A DNA stretch of 64,000 bases from Candidatus Sphingomonas phytovorans (GCA_029202385.1 CP119314.1:1862501-1926500); one strand, 5' to 3'; numbered from the stretch's first letter, positions 26,779 through 36,480 are shown. The notes: generated from the letters alone by a model not told the origin. Numbers and translations are program-made.

Positions 26779-28152
26779 ATGACCCTGCCCCCGCAAGCGT
26801 ATCGGCCCGAAACCGCGATTCTGGAGTTGGGGAGCGGTTTCTACGATCCGGTCGAAGCAGCCGATTTTCCGGAAACGAAGCTGCGCTTCCGCAACGACCG
26901 CGCCGCCGCCGGCATCGGATTGATGGCGTTGAGCGACGCCGAATGGGTCGGGCATTTCGGCCGGTTCAAGCCGCTTGTGGGTAGCCTGGCCCAGCCGCTG
27001 GCGCTCCGCTACCACGGGCACCAGTTCCGCGTGTACAATCCCGATATCGGCGACGGTCGCGGCTTTCTGTTCGCGCAGCTTCGCGACGATCGTGGACGTC
27101 TCGTGGACCTGGGCACCAAGGGCTCCGGGCAAACCCCATGGAGCCGGTTCGGCGATGGGCGCCTGACCCTGAAGGGTGGCGTGCGCGAAGTGCTGGCGAC
27201 CGAGATGCTCGAGGCGCTGGGCGTCGAGACATCGCGCAGCTTCTCGCTCATCGAGACCGGCGAGGCGCTCGAGCGCGGCGACGAGCCCTCCCCCACCCGC
27301 TCAGCGGTTCTGGTTCGGCTGAGCCACGGACATATCCGCATCGGCACCTTCCAGCGGCTAGCCTATAGCCGTGACGAGGGCGGCATCCGCGCGCTCGTCG
27401 CCTATGTGCTGCGCCATTATTATGGCGAGGAAGCGGGAGACGATGCAGCCGTGCGGCTGCTCGACCATGTCGTCCGGCGTGGCGCGCGGCTGGCGGCGAG
27501 CTATATGGCCGCCGGCTTCGTCCACGGCGTGCTCAATAGCGATAATATTAACGTTACGGGCGAGAGCTTCGACTATGGCCCCTGGCGCTTCGCCCCGACG
27601 TGGGACCCCGCCTTCACCGCCGCCTATTTCGACCATGCCGGGCTCTATGCCTTCGGTCGACAGCCCGAGGCGATCCATTGGGACGTGATGCAGCTTGCCG
27701 TGTCGCTCCGCCTGGTCAGCGAAGCGGAGCCGCTGATCGCCGTGATCGAGCGGTTCGGCGAGCATTATCAGCCGGCGGTGGCGAATGCGATTCTCTGGCG
27801 GCTTGGGCTGCGCCCGCGCGACGCGGAAAGCGATCGCGGGCTTGTGCAGGCGGTGGAACGGGCGCTCCGCGGCGACGATGCCTCGATCGACCGGTTCTTC
27901 TTCGACGCCTTCGGCGGGGCCTTGCCCGATACCTATGGCCCCGCGTTCGACGAGGTGCGCGCGGTCCTGGCCGGATATGAGCCCCGCAGCGAGCGCAGCC
28001 ACGCTTATTGGCAGGCCGGCTCGCCTTGCTCGATGCTGATCGACGAGGTTGAGGCGATCTGGTCGACAATCGACCGGCACGACGACTGGTCGGCTTTCCA
28101 CGCCAAGATCGCCGCGATACGCCAAATGGGTGCGGCGCTATCGACCGATTGA
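26779..28152 (+). CDS. selO: SelO-family protein adenylyltransferase
   Basis: A 457-residue pseudokinase-fold protein that in other bacteria transfers AMP to Ser/Thr/Tyr of target proteins (YdiU/SelO). Typical stretches are LALRYHGHQFRVYNPDIGDGRG, LVDLGTKGSGQTPWSRFGDGRLTLKGGVREVL and GFVHGVLNSDNINVTGESFDYGP, with active-site Asn and Asp in SDNINVTGESFDYGP. It ends before a C-terminal Sec/Cys. The ATG at 26779 gives the family N-terminus; the ATG at 26740 overlaps the divergent hydrolase start. Confidence 0.92.
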   Translation: MTLPPQAYRPETAILELGSGFYDPVEAADFPETKLRFRNDRAAAGIGLMALSDAEWVGHFGRFKPLVGSLAQPLALRYHGHQFRVYNPDIGDGRGFLFAQLRDDRGRLVDLGTKGSGQTPWSRFGDGRLTLKGGVREVLATEMLEALGVETSRSFSLIETGEALERGDEPSPTRSAVLVRLSHGHIRIGTFQRLAYSRDEGGIRALVAYVLRHYYGEEAGDDAAVRLLDHVVRRGARLAASYMAAGFVHGVLNSDNINVTGESFDYGPWRFAPTWDPAFTAAYFDHAGLYAFGRQPEAIHWDVMQLAVSLRLVSEAEPLIAVIERFGEHYQPAVANAILWRLGLRPRDAESDRGLVQAVERALRGDDASIDRFFFDAFGGALPDTYGPAFDEVRAVLAGYEPRSERSHAYWQAGSPCSMLIDEVEAIWSTIDRHDDWSAFHAKIAAIRQMGAALSTD

Positions 28153-28200
28153 GCCGGACCAGTGGAATTCGCTGATGAACTAGGGCAAGACCGGGACAAG

Positions 28201-29613
28201 ATGGCATCCGAGATCGTTTCGACAGAACCCGCGACCGGCGCGATCCTCTGGCGGCGCGAGATCGGCGATGTCGATGCCGAGGTGGCGATGGCCCGGGCAA
28301 GCTGGGCCGAATGGGCCGCGCGGCCGCTGGCCTATCGAATCGAGACGCTGCGGCGTTTCGCCAATGTGGTTCGCGCCCGCTCCGACGCTTTTGCCGACCT
28401 CATCGCGCGCGAGACCGGCAAGCCCCTGTGGGAGGCCCGTACCGAGGTCGAGTCGGTGATCGCCAAGGTCGACATCTCGGTCAGCGCCTATGCCGAGCGT
28501 TCCTCGCAGCGCCGGATCGACGCGCCGATGGGATCGCGCATGGCGCTGCGCCACAAGCCGCACGGCGTGCTGGCGGTTCTCGGCCCCTATAATTTCCCGG
28601 CGCACCTGCCCAACGGGCATATCATTCCGGCCCTGCTCGCGGGCAATGCGGTGGTGTTCAAGCCATCGGAAAAGACCCCCGCGGCCGGCGTGTTCCTGGT
28701 CGAATGTTTCCATGCGGGCGGCGTGCCCGAAGGGTGTCTCCGCGTGCTGATCGGCGGTCCGGCCGAGGGCAAGGCGCTGGCCGCGCATGACGGTATCGAC
28801 GGCCTGCTCTTCACCGGATCGGCGCATACGGGCGTCGCCCTCAACCGCGCCTTCGCCAACCGGCCCGACAAGATCCTGGCGCTGGAGATGGGCGGCAACA
28901 ACCCGATCATCGCCTGGGACACGCCCGACCTGCACAGCGCGGCGGTGGTCATCGTGCAATCCGCCTTCACCACTGCCGGCCAGCGCTGCACCGCCGCGCG
29001 CCGGCTCATCGTCGACGAGAAACTCTACGATCCGCTGATCGAGGCGGTGAACAAGCTGGTCGGCCGGCTGATCGTCGGCGAGCCGCATGCGACGCCAGCG
29101 CCCTTCATGGGCCCGGTGATCGACAATGAAGCCGCCGACCTGCTGACCGAAAGCTTCCTGGAACTGATGATGCGCGGCGGCCGCCCGATCCGGCATCTGG
29201 AGCGCGTGGTCGAGGGACGCCCCTTCCTGATCCCCGCGCTGATCGACACGACGGAGATGCGCGACCGGCCCGATATCGAGCTGTTCGGGCCGATCCTGCA
29301 GGTGATCCGCGCCAAGACCTTCGGGGATGCGCTCGCCGAGGCGAACAACACCCGCTACGGTCTGTCAGCGTCGCTGCTGAGCCAGGACCCGGCGCTGTAC
29401 GACCAGTTCTGGGCCAATGCCCGCGCGGGCATCGTCAACTGGAACAAGCCGACCAACGGCGCCTCCTCAAGGGCTCCGTTCGGCGGGATCGGCCTGTCGG
29501 GCAATCACCGCCCCACCGCCTTCTATGCGGCGGACTATGCAGCCTATCCGGTCGTATCGAGCGAGGCCGACCAGGCGCGTGCCTCGATCGGCGTGGGGTT
29601 GCGCGAAGGCTAG
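28201..29613 (+). CDS. astD: N-succinylglutamate 5-semialdehyde dehydrogenase
   Basis: A 470-residue NAD-dependent aldehyde dehydrogenase. It has GPYNFPAHLPNGHI, FKPSEKTPAAG, LEMGGNNPIIAWD with the general-base Glu, and the catalytic Cys in FTTAGQRCTAARR. The GGNNP motif is characteristic of AstD. The enzyme belongs to the arginine succinyltransferase pathway, but no astA, astB or astE is present in this window. The start at 28201 begins with the conserved protein. Confidence 0.9.
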   Translation: MASEIVSTEPATGAILWRREIGDVDAEVAMARASWAEWAARPLAYRIETLRRFANVVRARSDAFADLIARETGKPLWEARTEVESVIAKVDISVSAYAERSSQRRIDAPMGSRMALRHKPHGVLAVLGPYNFPAHLPNGHIIPALLAGNAVVFKPSEKTPAAGVFLVECFHAGGVPEGCLRVLIGGPAEGKALAAHDGIDGLLFTGSAHTGVALNRAFANRPDKILALEMGGNNPIIAWDTPDLHSAAVVIVQSAFTTAGQRCTAARRLIVDEKLYDPLIEAVNKLVGRLIVGEPHATPAPFMGPVIDNEAADLLTESFLELMMRGGRPIRHLERVVEGRPFLIPALIDTTEMRDRPDIELFGPILQVIRAKTFGDALAEANNTRYGLSASLLSQDPALYDQFWANARAGIVNWNKPTNGASSRAPFGGIGLSGNHRPTAFYAADYAAYPVVSSEADQARASIGVGLREG

Positions 29614-29665
29614 AATATTCGCGCCGAATTGCGGTTTTGGACACTCATCGGAAAGGCATGGGATT

Positions 29666-30361
29666 TTGCTCGTACGCCACCTACTCGCCATGGGCGCAGC
29701 CGCCTCATGCCTTGCCGGCAGCCCGGCACATGCCGACGATCTGCAGAATCAGGTTCTCGCGTCGGCAAAGGCGACACGCTCCGACGCCTATAGCTTCCGC
29801 CGGACCCTGGTGGTCGAGCGGGCCGGTACGCCACGGAAGGTCTATGTCGAGCAATTCGATCCCCGTCGGGCCGAAGCCGACAGATGGTCGCTGATCAGCG
29901 TCGACGGGCGCACGCCGACGGCCAAGGAAACCGACCAGTCGCGCAAGACAAAACGGGGCCCGGTCCCGTCCTATGGCGAACTGGCTGACTGGATCGGCGC
30001 TCCCGCGACCCGGGGCAACGCGCCGGCCGGCTATGTCCTTTTCAGATTTGCCGGCCTTCCCAAGGGCTCGTTCAAAATCGGGTCGCACGACGCCTCCCCC
30101 GATACGCAGGCCGAAGCGCTGGTGAATACCAGGGGCAAGGTGCCGTTCGTCGAGCGGGTCCGGCTGAATTTGACCAAGGGCTTCAGGATGATGATGGTCG
30201 CCTCGATAAAAAGCATGGCGGTCAATGGGCGCTACCAGCAACTGGCCGATGGCCATGCGGTGCCCGGCGATTCCGTCAGCGATTTCGCCGGTTCGATGAT
30301 GGGCAAAACCGAGCAGATACGGACGAACGTCAGCTACTCGGACTTCCAGAAAGTGCGCTGA
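29666..30361 (+). CDS. Exported protein of unknown function
   Basis: A 231-residue protein with a predicted signal peptide (LLVRHLLAMGAAASCLAGSPAHADD). The mature part contains SYSFRRTLVV-like strands, a Lys/Arg-rich RKVYVEQFDPRRAEADRW segment and repeated KGSFKIGSHD and GKVPFVERV strands. It may be a beta-rich periplasmic protein. The start is uncertain. TTG at 29666 gives a normal signal length after GGAAAGG; ATG at 29690 would shorten it. No family recognised. Confidence 0.68.
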   Translation: MLVRHLLAMGAAASCLAGSPAHADDLQNQVLASAKATRSDAYSFRRTLVVERAGTPRKVYVEQFDPRRAEADRWSLISVDGRTPTAKETDQSRKTKRGPVPSYGELADWIGAPATRGNAPAGYVLFRFAGLPKGSFKIGSHDASPDTQAEALVNTRGKVPFVERVRLNLTKGFRMMMVASIKSMAVNGRYQQLADGHAVPGDSVSDFAGSMMGKTEQIRTNVSYSDFQKVR

Positions 30362-30458
30362 GCGCGCCAGCCGAAGGGCTGGCGGCATAGATTCGCTAAG
30401 GGGGCCCCAAGCAAGCATCCGTTGCGGCTTTCCGGGCCGGGGACCATCTGCACACCTC

Positions 30459-31247
30459 ATGGCAAGTCTTCTCGATCCTTCCGCGCGCGGGCGCGTGATC
30501 CTTGTCGGCGCCGGCCCGGGCGATCCCGGGCTGCTGACCGTGCGTGCTGTCGAGGCGCTGAAATCCGCCGACATCGTCGTCCATGATGGGCTCATCGACC
30601 GCCGCGTGCTCGATATCGCGCCTGCGTCGGCGCAGCGTATCTCGGTCGCGAAGCAGCGTGCCCGGCATACCCTGCCGCAGGACGCGATCAACGCGCTGAT
30701 CGTCGCCCATGTAAAGACCGGCGCGATCGTGGTGCGGCTGAAGGGCGGTGACCCGTTCATCTTCGGCCGCGGCGGCGAAGAGGTCGAGGCGGTGCGCGCG
30801 GCGGGGCTGCCGGTCGAGGTAATTCCCGGCGTGTCGGCGGCGCTTGGCTGCGCGGCCGAGGCGATGCTGCCGCTCACCCACCGCGATCACTCGAGCGCGG
30901 TCAGCTTCGTCGCTGGCCAGTGCAAGGGACTGACCGATCAGGACTGGTCGGGTCTCGCCGGCAAGGGCCGCACGCTGGTGATCTATATGGGCGTCGCGAC
31001 CGCGAGCGACATCGCCGACAAGCTGATGCGCGATGGCGTCGCGCCGGAGATGCCGGTTGCAGTCCTCGAACGCGGCACGCTCTCCGGCAGCCGCGCGATC
31101 AGGACGTTGCTCGCCGATCTGGGATCGATGGTCGATCGCGAGAAGGTGGCGAGCCCGGCGATCATCGTCGTCGGCGAGGTGGTCGATCTGTCGGATGCAG
31201 AGGACAAGCTGGGCCGCTGGGCCAGGATATCGGAGAGTGTTGCGTGA
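30459..31247 (+). CDS. cobA: Uroporphyrinogen-III C-methyltransferase
   Basis: A 262-residue SAM-dependent methyltransferase making precorrin-2, the first step toward siroheme. The N-terminal GxGxG motif VILVGAGPGDPGLLTVRAVEAL, the VRLKGGDPFIFGRGGEE block and PEMPVAVLERGTLSG are diagnostic. It is the one-domain form, without CysG dehydrogenase/chelatase parts. It heads the five-gene sulfite-reduction operon, supplying siroheme precursor for the reductase downstream, and overlaps DUF2849 by 4 bases (GTGA). Confidence 0.95.
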   Translation: MASLLDPSARGRVILVGAGPGDPGLLTVRAVEALKSADIVVHDGLIDRRVLDIAPASAQRISVAKQRARHTLPQDAINALIVAHVKTGAIVVRLKGGDPFIFGRGGEEVEAVRAAGLPVEVIPGVSAALGCAAEAMLPLTHRDHSSAVSFVAGQCKGLTDQDWSGLAGKGRTLVIYMGVATASDIADKLMRDGVAPEMPVAVLERGTLSGSRAIRTLLADLGSMVDREKVASPAIIVVGEVVDLSDAEDKLGRWARISESVA

Positions 31248-31540
31248 AATTGCTGACGGGGAACGACCTGCCGACCGGCGATGTAATCTGGTGGACCGGT
31301 GAAGGCTGGTCGCGCCATGTCGAGGATGCGGTGGATGTCGGCGACCAGGGTGAGGCAATTGCCCGGGCCGAGGAAGGCCTGCGCCACACCAACGCCGCCT
31401 ATGTGATCGACGCGACCGCAACACCTGAGGGCCCTCGCCCCGCCCATATCAAGGACCGCGTCCGCGCCCTCGGCCCCACGGTGCGGCTCGACCTGACATT
31501 GAAGCCCGCCGACCCGTCGGCAGGAAACTGGGTAATCTGA
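31244..31540 (+). CDS. DUF2849 domain protein of the sulfite-reduction operon
   Basis: A 98-residue protein starting VKLLTGNDLPTGDVIWWTGEGW, the N-terminus of the DUF2849 family. GTG at 31244 overlaps the cobA stop by four bases. This family consistently sits between cobA and the sulfite reductase in alphaproteobacteria, and its function is unknown. The next gene starts one base after its stop, so translation is tightly coupled. A structural or assembly role for siroheme enzymes is plausible but inferred only from context. Confidence 0.85.
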   Translation: MKLLTGNDLPTGDVIWWTGEGWSRHVEDAVDVGDQGEAIARAEEGLRHTNAAYVIDATATPEGPRPAHIKDRVRALGPTVRLDLTLKPADPSAGNWVI

Positions 31541-31541
31541 G

Positions 31542-33173
31542 ATGTACAAATACGACCAATATGATCAGGCGATCGTCGACGCCCGCGTCGATGAGTTCCG
31601 CGATCAGGTGAAGCGCCGCCTCGCCGGCCAGATCACCGAGGACCAGTTCAAGCCGCTGCGGCTGATGAACGGGCTCTACCTCCAGCTTCATGCCTATATG
31701 CTGCGCGTCGCCATCCCCTATGGCACGCTCGATGGGCGCCAGATGCGGATGCTGGGGCATATCGCGCGCAAATATGATCGCGGATACGGTCATTTCACCA
31801 CGCGGCAGAACATCCAGTACAACTGGATCAAGCTGGCCGATGCGCCCGATATCCTGGCCGATCTCGCGACCGTAGAGATGCACGCCATCCAGACCAGCGG
31901 CAATTGCATCCGCAACATCTCGTCGGATCAATATGCTGGCGCCGCAGCGGACGAAGTCGCTGATCCGCGTCCCTGGGCCGAATTGCTGCGCCAGTGGAGC
32001 ACCTTCCACCCGGAATTCAGCTATCTGCCGCGCAAGTTCAAGATCGCGGTGATCGCCGCCGACGAAGATCGTGCCGCGATGCGGCTGCACGATATCGGCA
32101 TCCAGCTCCTCGAGCGCGATGGCGAACTGGGCGGGAAGATCTTCGTCGGCGGGGGCATGGGCCGCACGCCGATGGTCGCGCCGGAGATCAAGGATTTCGT
32201 CGGCGCCGACGACCTGCTCAGCTATGTCGAGGCATGCCTGCGCGTCTACAATCGCTATGGCCGGCGCGACAATATCTACAAGGCACGGATCAAGATCCTG
32301 ATCCACGAGCTTGGCGCTGACGAATATCGTCGTCAGGTCGAGGAGGAATTCGTGCTCGTGAAGGCGCTGGGCATCGATCCGCCCAAGGCCGAGTTCGATC
32401 GAATCACCGCGTTCTTCGCCCCGCCGAAGTTCGAGCAGGGTGCGAGCGAGCTGGTCAGCCGCAGCGATCCCGATTTCGCCGTCTGGCTCGACCAGAATGT
32501 GAAGCCGCACAAGCAGCCGGGCTATGCGATCGTCAATATCAGCTTGAAGCCAATCGGCGGCATCCCGGGCGATGCGACGGCGGCTCAGATCGACCTGATG
32601 GCGGCGCTGGCCGAGCGTTATTCGTTCGACGAGCTGCGCGTCACCCACGCCCAGAACATCGTGTTGCCGCATGTCCGCAAGGCCGATCTTTACGCGGTAT
32701 GGCAGGCGCTCAGCGAAGGCGGCTTGGCGGAGGCCAATCTCGACCTGATCAGCGACATCATCGCCTGCCCCGGTCTCGATTACTGCAGCCTCGCCAATGC
32801 GCGCTCGATTCCTGTCGCGCAGAAGATCGCGACTCGCTTCGCCGATCCGGTGCGGCAGCGCGACCTGGGCGAACTGAAGCTGAAGATCAGCGGCTGCATC
32901 AATGCCTGTGGTCATCACCATGCCGGTCACATCGGCATCCTCGGCGTCGACAAGAAGGGCACCGAAAATTACCAGCTGCTGCTCGGCGGCTCGGGGGCTG
33001 AGGATGCGAGCCTCGGCAAGATCACCGGCCCCGGCTTCGACGAGGACGGCATCGTCGATGCGGTCGAACGCGTGACCGACCGCTATGTCTCGCTCCGCGA
33101 GGACGGCGAACGCTTCCTCGACACGTATCGCCGAGTCGGCATCGATCCGTTCAAGGAGGCGATCTATGGGTGA
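31542..33173 (+). CDS. cysI: Ferredoxin-type sulfite/nitrite reductase haemoprotein
   Basis: A 543-residue siroheme [4Fe-4S] reductase that reduces sulfite to sulfide in assimilation. The duplicated nitrite/sulfite-reductase domains are visible. The cluster/siroheme cysteines fall in ACPGLDYCSLANARS and LKISGCINACGHHHAGHIG, matching the CX5C...CX3C pattern. The GHFTTRQNIQYNWIKL segment in the N-terminal half is typical. The operon context favours sulfite over nitrite. It overlaps the DUF934 gene by 8 bases. Confidence 0.93.
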   Translation: MYKYDQYDQAIVDARVDEFRDQVKRRLAGQITEDQFKPLRLMNGLYLQLHAYMLRVAIPYGTLDGRQMRMLGHIARKYDRGYGHFTTRQNIQYNWIKLADAPDILADLATVEMHAIQTSGNCIRNISSDQYAGAAADEVADPRPWAELLRQWSTFHPEFSYLPRKFKIAVIAADEDRAAMRLHDIGIQLLERDGELGGKIFVGGGMGRTPMVAPEIKDFVGADDLLSYVEACLRVYNRYGRRDNIYKARIKILIHELGADEYRRQVEEEFVLVKALGIDPPKAEFDRITAFFAPPKFEQGASELVSRSDPDFAVWLDQNVKPHKQPGYAIVNISLKPIGGIPGDATAAQIDLMAALAERYSFDELRVTHAQNIVLPHVRKADLYAVWQALSEGGLAEANLDLISDIIACPGLDYCSLANARSIPVAQKIATRFADPVRQRDLGELKLKISGCINACGHHHAGHIGILGVDKKGTENYQLLLGGSGAEDASLGKITGPGFDEDGIVDAVERVTDRYVSLREDGERFLDTYRRVGIDPFKEAIYG

Positions 33174-33591
33174 TCTTCTGCGCTTCCGCGACGACGCGCC
33201 GCACGACGAGCCCGCGGTTACGCTCGATTCCTTCCTCGGCCAGACCAACGCCACCGCCGTCCGGATCGAATCCGGCGACGATGCGCGCGCGCTGATCCCG
33301 CATCTCGGACAGATCGGGCTGATCGAGGTGAGTTTCCCGACCTTTCGCGACGGCCGCGGCTATTCCTCGGCGCGGATCCTGCGCGAGGCAGGTTATGAAG
33401 GCGAACTGCGCGCGGCCGGCGATGTGCTGGTCGACCAGATCCCGCTGATGAAGCGCTGCGGTTTCGACAGCTTCGCCCCCCAGGCCGAGATCGACGCCAC
33501 TACCCTGCACGCCTCGCTGACGCGCTACGAGCATGTCTATCAGGCGGCAGCCGATGGCGCGGTGCCGGTGTGGAAACGTCGGCATGGCTGA
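33166..33591 (+). CDS. DUF934 domain protein of sulfite reduction
   Basis: A 141-residue protein of the DUF934 family, usually annotated as an oxidoreductase-probably involved in sulfite reduction. It begins MGDLLRFRDDAP and has FPTFRDGRGYSSARILREAGYEGELRAAGDVLVDQI, the family core. It sits between the reductase and cysH and overlaps both by 8 bases. A role as electron-transfer or assembly partner is inferred from that position. No cofactor motif is visible. Confidence 0.88.
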   Translation: MGDLLRFRDDAPHDEPAVTLDSFLGQTNATAVRIESGDDARALIPHLGQIGLIEVSFPTFRDGRGYSSARILREAGYEGELRAAGDVLVDQIPLMKRCGFDSFAPQAEIDATTLHASLTRYEHVYQAAADGAVPVWKRRHG

Positions 33592-34342
33592 AGCCGCGCG
33601 GAAGATCGACGTCATCGATGCCCGACCCGTCTTCACTCAGGCGGATGCGGATGCGCTCAATGAGCGCTTCGCGGGTGTCGACACGCTGACGATGTTGAAG
33701 GCGCTGTTCGCCGAAGACATTCTCGGCACGACGGCGGTCGTCTCCTCGTTCGGCACCGAGAGCGCAGTGTTGCTCCACCTCGTCGCCCAGGCCGATCCGA
33801 ACGTGCCGGTGATCTTCGTCGACACGCTCAAGATGTTTCCCGAAACGCTCGCCTATCGGGAGACGCTCGTCGACAGCTTCGGCTTGGCGAATAGCTGGGT
33901 CGTCGAGCCCGATGCGGCGGTGCTCGCGGCAAAGGACGACAAGGGCCTGCGCTGGTCCTATGATCCCGACGGATGCTGCGAGATTCGCAAGGTCGAGCCG
34001 CTGAAGCGCGCCAAGGCGGGCCTCGACAGCTGGATTTCAGGCCGCAAGGCGTTCCAGTCGGTCACGCGACAGAACATCCCGCGCTTCGAGGTCGAGGACG
34101 GCCGGCTGAAGGTCAATCCGCTCGGCGACTGGGTGAAGGCTGACCTGGAAACCTATTTCGAGGCGAACGCCCTGCCCCGCCATCCGCTTGAGGCTGAGGG
34201 CTATCTGTCGATCGGCTGCCAGCCCTGCACCAGCAAGGTGCAGCCCGGCGAAGATCCCCGCGCAGGACGCTGGCGTGGCTGGGACAAGGTCGAGTGCGGA
34301 ATCCATGTCGCCGACAAACCGGGCGAAGAGCCGGTTTTCTGA
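33584..34342 (+). CDS. cysH: Adenylyl-sulfate (APS/PAPS) reductase
   Basis: A 252-residue thioredoxin-dependent reductase releasing sulfite from adenylyl sulfate. The [4Fe-4S] cysteines Cys131-Cys132 (DGCCEIRK) and Cys212/Cys215 (SIGCQPCTSKV) are present. This favours the iron-sulfur APS-reducing type over the cluster-free PAPS enzyme. The catalytic Cys238 is in the final VECGIH motif. SSFGTESAVLLHL binds the nucleotide. It is the last gene of the cobA-DUF2849-cysI-DUF934-cysH operon. Confidence 0.95.
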   Translation: MAEAARKIDVIDARPVFTQADADALNERFAGVDTLTMLKALFAEDILGTTAVVSSFGTESAVLLHLVAQADPNVPVIFVDTLKMFPETLAYRETLVDSFGLANSWVVEPDAAVLAAKDDKGLRWSYDPDGCCEIRKVEPLKRAKAGLDSWISGRKAFQSVTRQNIPRFEVEDGRLKVNPLGDWVKADLETYFEANALPRHPLEAEGYLSIGCQPCTSKVQPGEDPRAGRWRGWDKVECGIHVADKPGEEPVF

Positions 34343-34360
34343 GCCCGTAGCGGCGACCGC

Positions 34361-35866
34361 CTATCCGCCATAGCCTTCGCCTGGCGCCAGGTCGCTGAAC
34401 TTGGTGATGTGTGGCTCGAATTTGAGCGTCACCTTGCCGGTCGAACCGTGGCGCTGCTTCGCGATAATCAGTTCCGCCTGGCCCTGGACGCGCATGAAAT
34501 GCTCCGTCCACATCGCATGCTTGTCCCCCACGCCTGGCGGACTGCTCGCCGTCGGAATCTCGGGCTGGGTCATGTTGAGATAATAGTCCTCGCGATACAC
34601 GAACATCACCATGTCAGCGTCCTGCTCGATCGAGCCGGATTCGCGCAGATCCGACAATAGCGGGCGCTTGTCTTCGCGCTGCTCGACCGCGCGGCTTAGC
34701 TGGGACAGCGCGATCACGGGAACATTCAGGTCCTTGGCCACATTCTTGAGACCACGGCTGATCTCCGAAATCTCCTGAACACGCCCGTCTCCCGAACTCT
34801 TCGCCGAGCCCGTCAGGAGTTGGAGATAATCGACGATGATAAGGCCCAGTTGATTATTGTGCCGACGCTGAAGCCTCCGCGCCCGCGTATGCAGCGCGCC
34901 GATCGTCAGGCCGGCCGTGTCATCGATGAACAGCGGAAGGTTCTCGAGCTCGCCCGCCGTCGTCGCGAGCTGCTTGAATTCCTGATGGCTTATCTTGCCT
35001 GACCGCAGCACGTCGGAATTGATCCTGGCCTGCTCCGACAGGATACGACCGGCGAGCTGATCGGCCGACATTTCCAGGCTGAAGAACGCGACCTTTGCCC
35101 CCAGGGAGCGGTCGGGATCGATGCCGTCCTCCATGTCGCGCATCCACCGCTGGGCAGCATTGAACGCGATGTTGGTGGCGAGAGAGGTTTTGCCCATGCC
35201 CGGTCGCCCGGCCAGGATCATGAGATCTGACCGATGCATGCCACCGATCTTGGTGTTCAGGCTTTCGATGCCGGTGGTGATGCCTGAAATATGTCCGCCC
35301 GAATTGAGGGCGACCTCGGCCATCTTCAGGGATATTTTCGCGGCCTGAAGGAAGCTCTTCGTCTGGGTCTCGCTCCCGCCGTCAAGGGCTACCTTGTAGA
35401 GTTCTTCTTCCGCCGCCTCGATCTGCGCCCGCGGATTGACCTCTTCCGAGGTGTCCATCGCGCCCTCGACCAGCCCACGGCCAACCCTCACCAATGTCCG
35501 CAGCATGGCGAGATCGTAGATCTGCTGCGCGAACTGCCGCGCACCGATCAGGCCCGCGCCCGATCCGGTGAGCTCGGCCAGGTAGCTCGGGCCACCCAGC
35601 TCCCGCATTCCCTCATCCTGCTCGAACATCGGACGCAGCGTCACCGGCGTAGCCAGCATATCGTTGCTCCGCGCGGTCTTGATCGCAGCGAAGATGCGGC
35701 CATGGACCGGTTCGAAGAAATGATCGGGTTCCAGCCTGTCGATCAGATCGTCGGCCAGCCGGTTGTCGATCATCATCGCGCCGAGCATCGCTGCCTCCGC
35801 CTCGACATTCTGGGGGAGCGTCTGGGCGTCGGGGAGAATCGGTTCTTGAAGGGTCGCGGTGGCCAT
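34361..35866 (-). CDS. dnaB: Replicative DNA helicase
   Basis: A 501-residue hexameric 5'-3' helicase of the replication fork. The N-terminal domain starts with NVEAEAAMLGAMMIDNRLADD. The RecA-like domain has Walker A LAGRPGMGKTS, Walker B LGLIIVDYLQLL and the DnaB-specific RLQRRHNNQ and KNVAKDLNVPVIALSQLSRAVEQREDKRP blocks. The start at 35866 has GGGAAAGG upstream; a longer frame to 35890 does not. It is convergent with cysH, 18 bases apart. Confidence 0.97.
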   Translation of the reverse strand: MATATLQEPILPDAQTLPQNVEAEAAMLGAMMIDNRLADDLIDRLEPDHFFEPVHGRIFAAIKTARSNDMLATPVTLRPMFEQDEGMRELGGPSYLAELTGSGAGLIGARQFAQQIYDLAMLRTLVRVGRGLVEGAMDTSEEVNPRAQIEAAEEELYKVALDGGSETQTKSFLQAAKISLKMAEVALNSGGHISGITTGIESLNTKIGGMHRSDLMILAGRPGMGKTSLATNIAFNAAQRWMRDMEDGIDPDRSLGAKVAFFSLEMSADQLAGRILSEQARINSDVLRSGKISHQEFKQLATTAGELENLPLFIDDTAGLTIGALHTRARRLQRRHNNQLGLIIVDYLQLLTGSAKSSGDGRVQEISEISRGLKNVAKDLNVPVIALSQLSRAVEQREDKRPLLSDLRESGSIEQDADMVMFVYREDYYLNMTQPEIPTASSPPGVGDKHAMWTEHFMRVQGQAELIIAKQRHGSTGKVTLKFEPHITKFSDLAPGEGYGG

Positions 35867-35993
35867 GCCGTCCTTTCCCAGAGGTCGCACGCCGGCTCAA
35901 TAGACCGCGACGCACAATAGCGGGGATAAGTCCTCAACACCCGATGAATGCGAGCGTGTTGTTCCCGGACGCCTTCCCCTTTACGGCGACGAC

Positions 35994-36476
35994 ATGGCCG
36001 ACCCGCGCATCATCGCCGTCTCCCTCGACGAGCGCACCATCCTGTGGCGGTCGGCCGACATCGAGCAGGAACGGCGAATCGCGATCTTCGACCTGGTCGA
36101 GGGCAATTATTTCTGCCCGCAGCGCGCCTATCCCGACAATTATGGCGGGCCGTTCAGGATCGCGCTGGCGGTAGAGGAAGGCCGGCTCGCCATCGCGATC
36201 CATCGCGAGGACGACTCGCACCTTGAGACCTATGTCCTAGCGATGGGCCGCTTCCGCCGGCCCATCAAAGACTATTTCGCGATCTGCGACAGCTATTACG
36301 AAGCGATCCGGCACGCGACGCCGGCGCAGATCGAAACGGTCGACATGGCACGCCGCGGTATCCACAACGAGGCGGCCGAGCTGCTGAAGGAACGCCTGGA
36401 GGGCAAGATCGAGATCGATTTCGACACCGCGCGCCGGCTGTTCACGCTGATCTGCGTCCTGCACATCAAGGGCTGA
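35994..36476 (+). CDS. UPF0262 family protein
   Basis: A 160-residue protein of the UPF0262 family, conserved in alphaproteobacteria with no known role. The core includes ERRIAIFDLVEGNYFCP, GPFRIALAVEEGRLAIAIH and ending IEIDFDTARRLFTLICVLHIKG. It starts 4 bases before a GH25-like gene whose start lies 4 bases after its stop, so they are probably one transcript together with cdd. It diverges from dnaB. Confidence 0.88.
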   Translation: MADPRIIAVSLDERTILWRSADIEQERRIAIFDLVEGNYFCPQRAYPDNYGGPFRIALAVEEGRLAIAIHREDDSHLETYVLAMGRFRRPIKDYFAICDSYYEAIRHATPAQIETVDMARRGIHNEAAELLKERLEGKIEIDFDTARRLFTLICVLHIKG

Positions 36477-36480
36477 CGGG

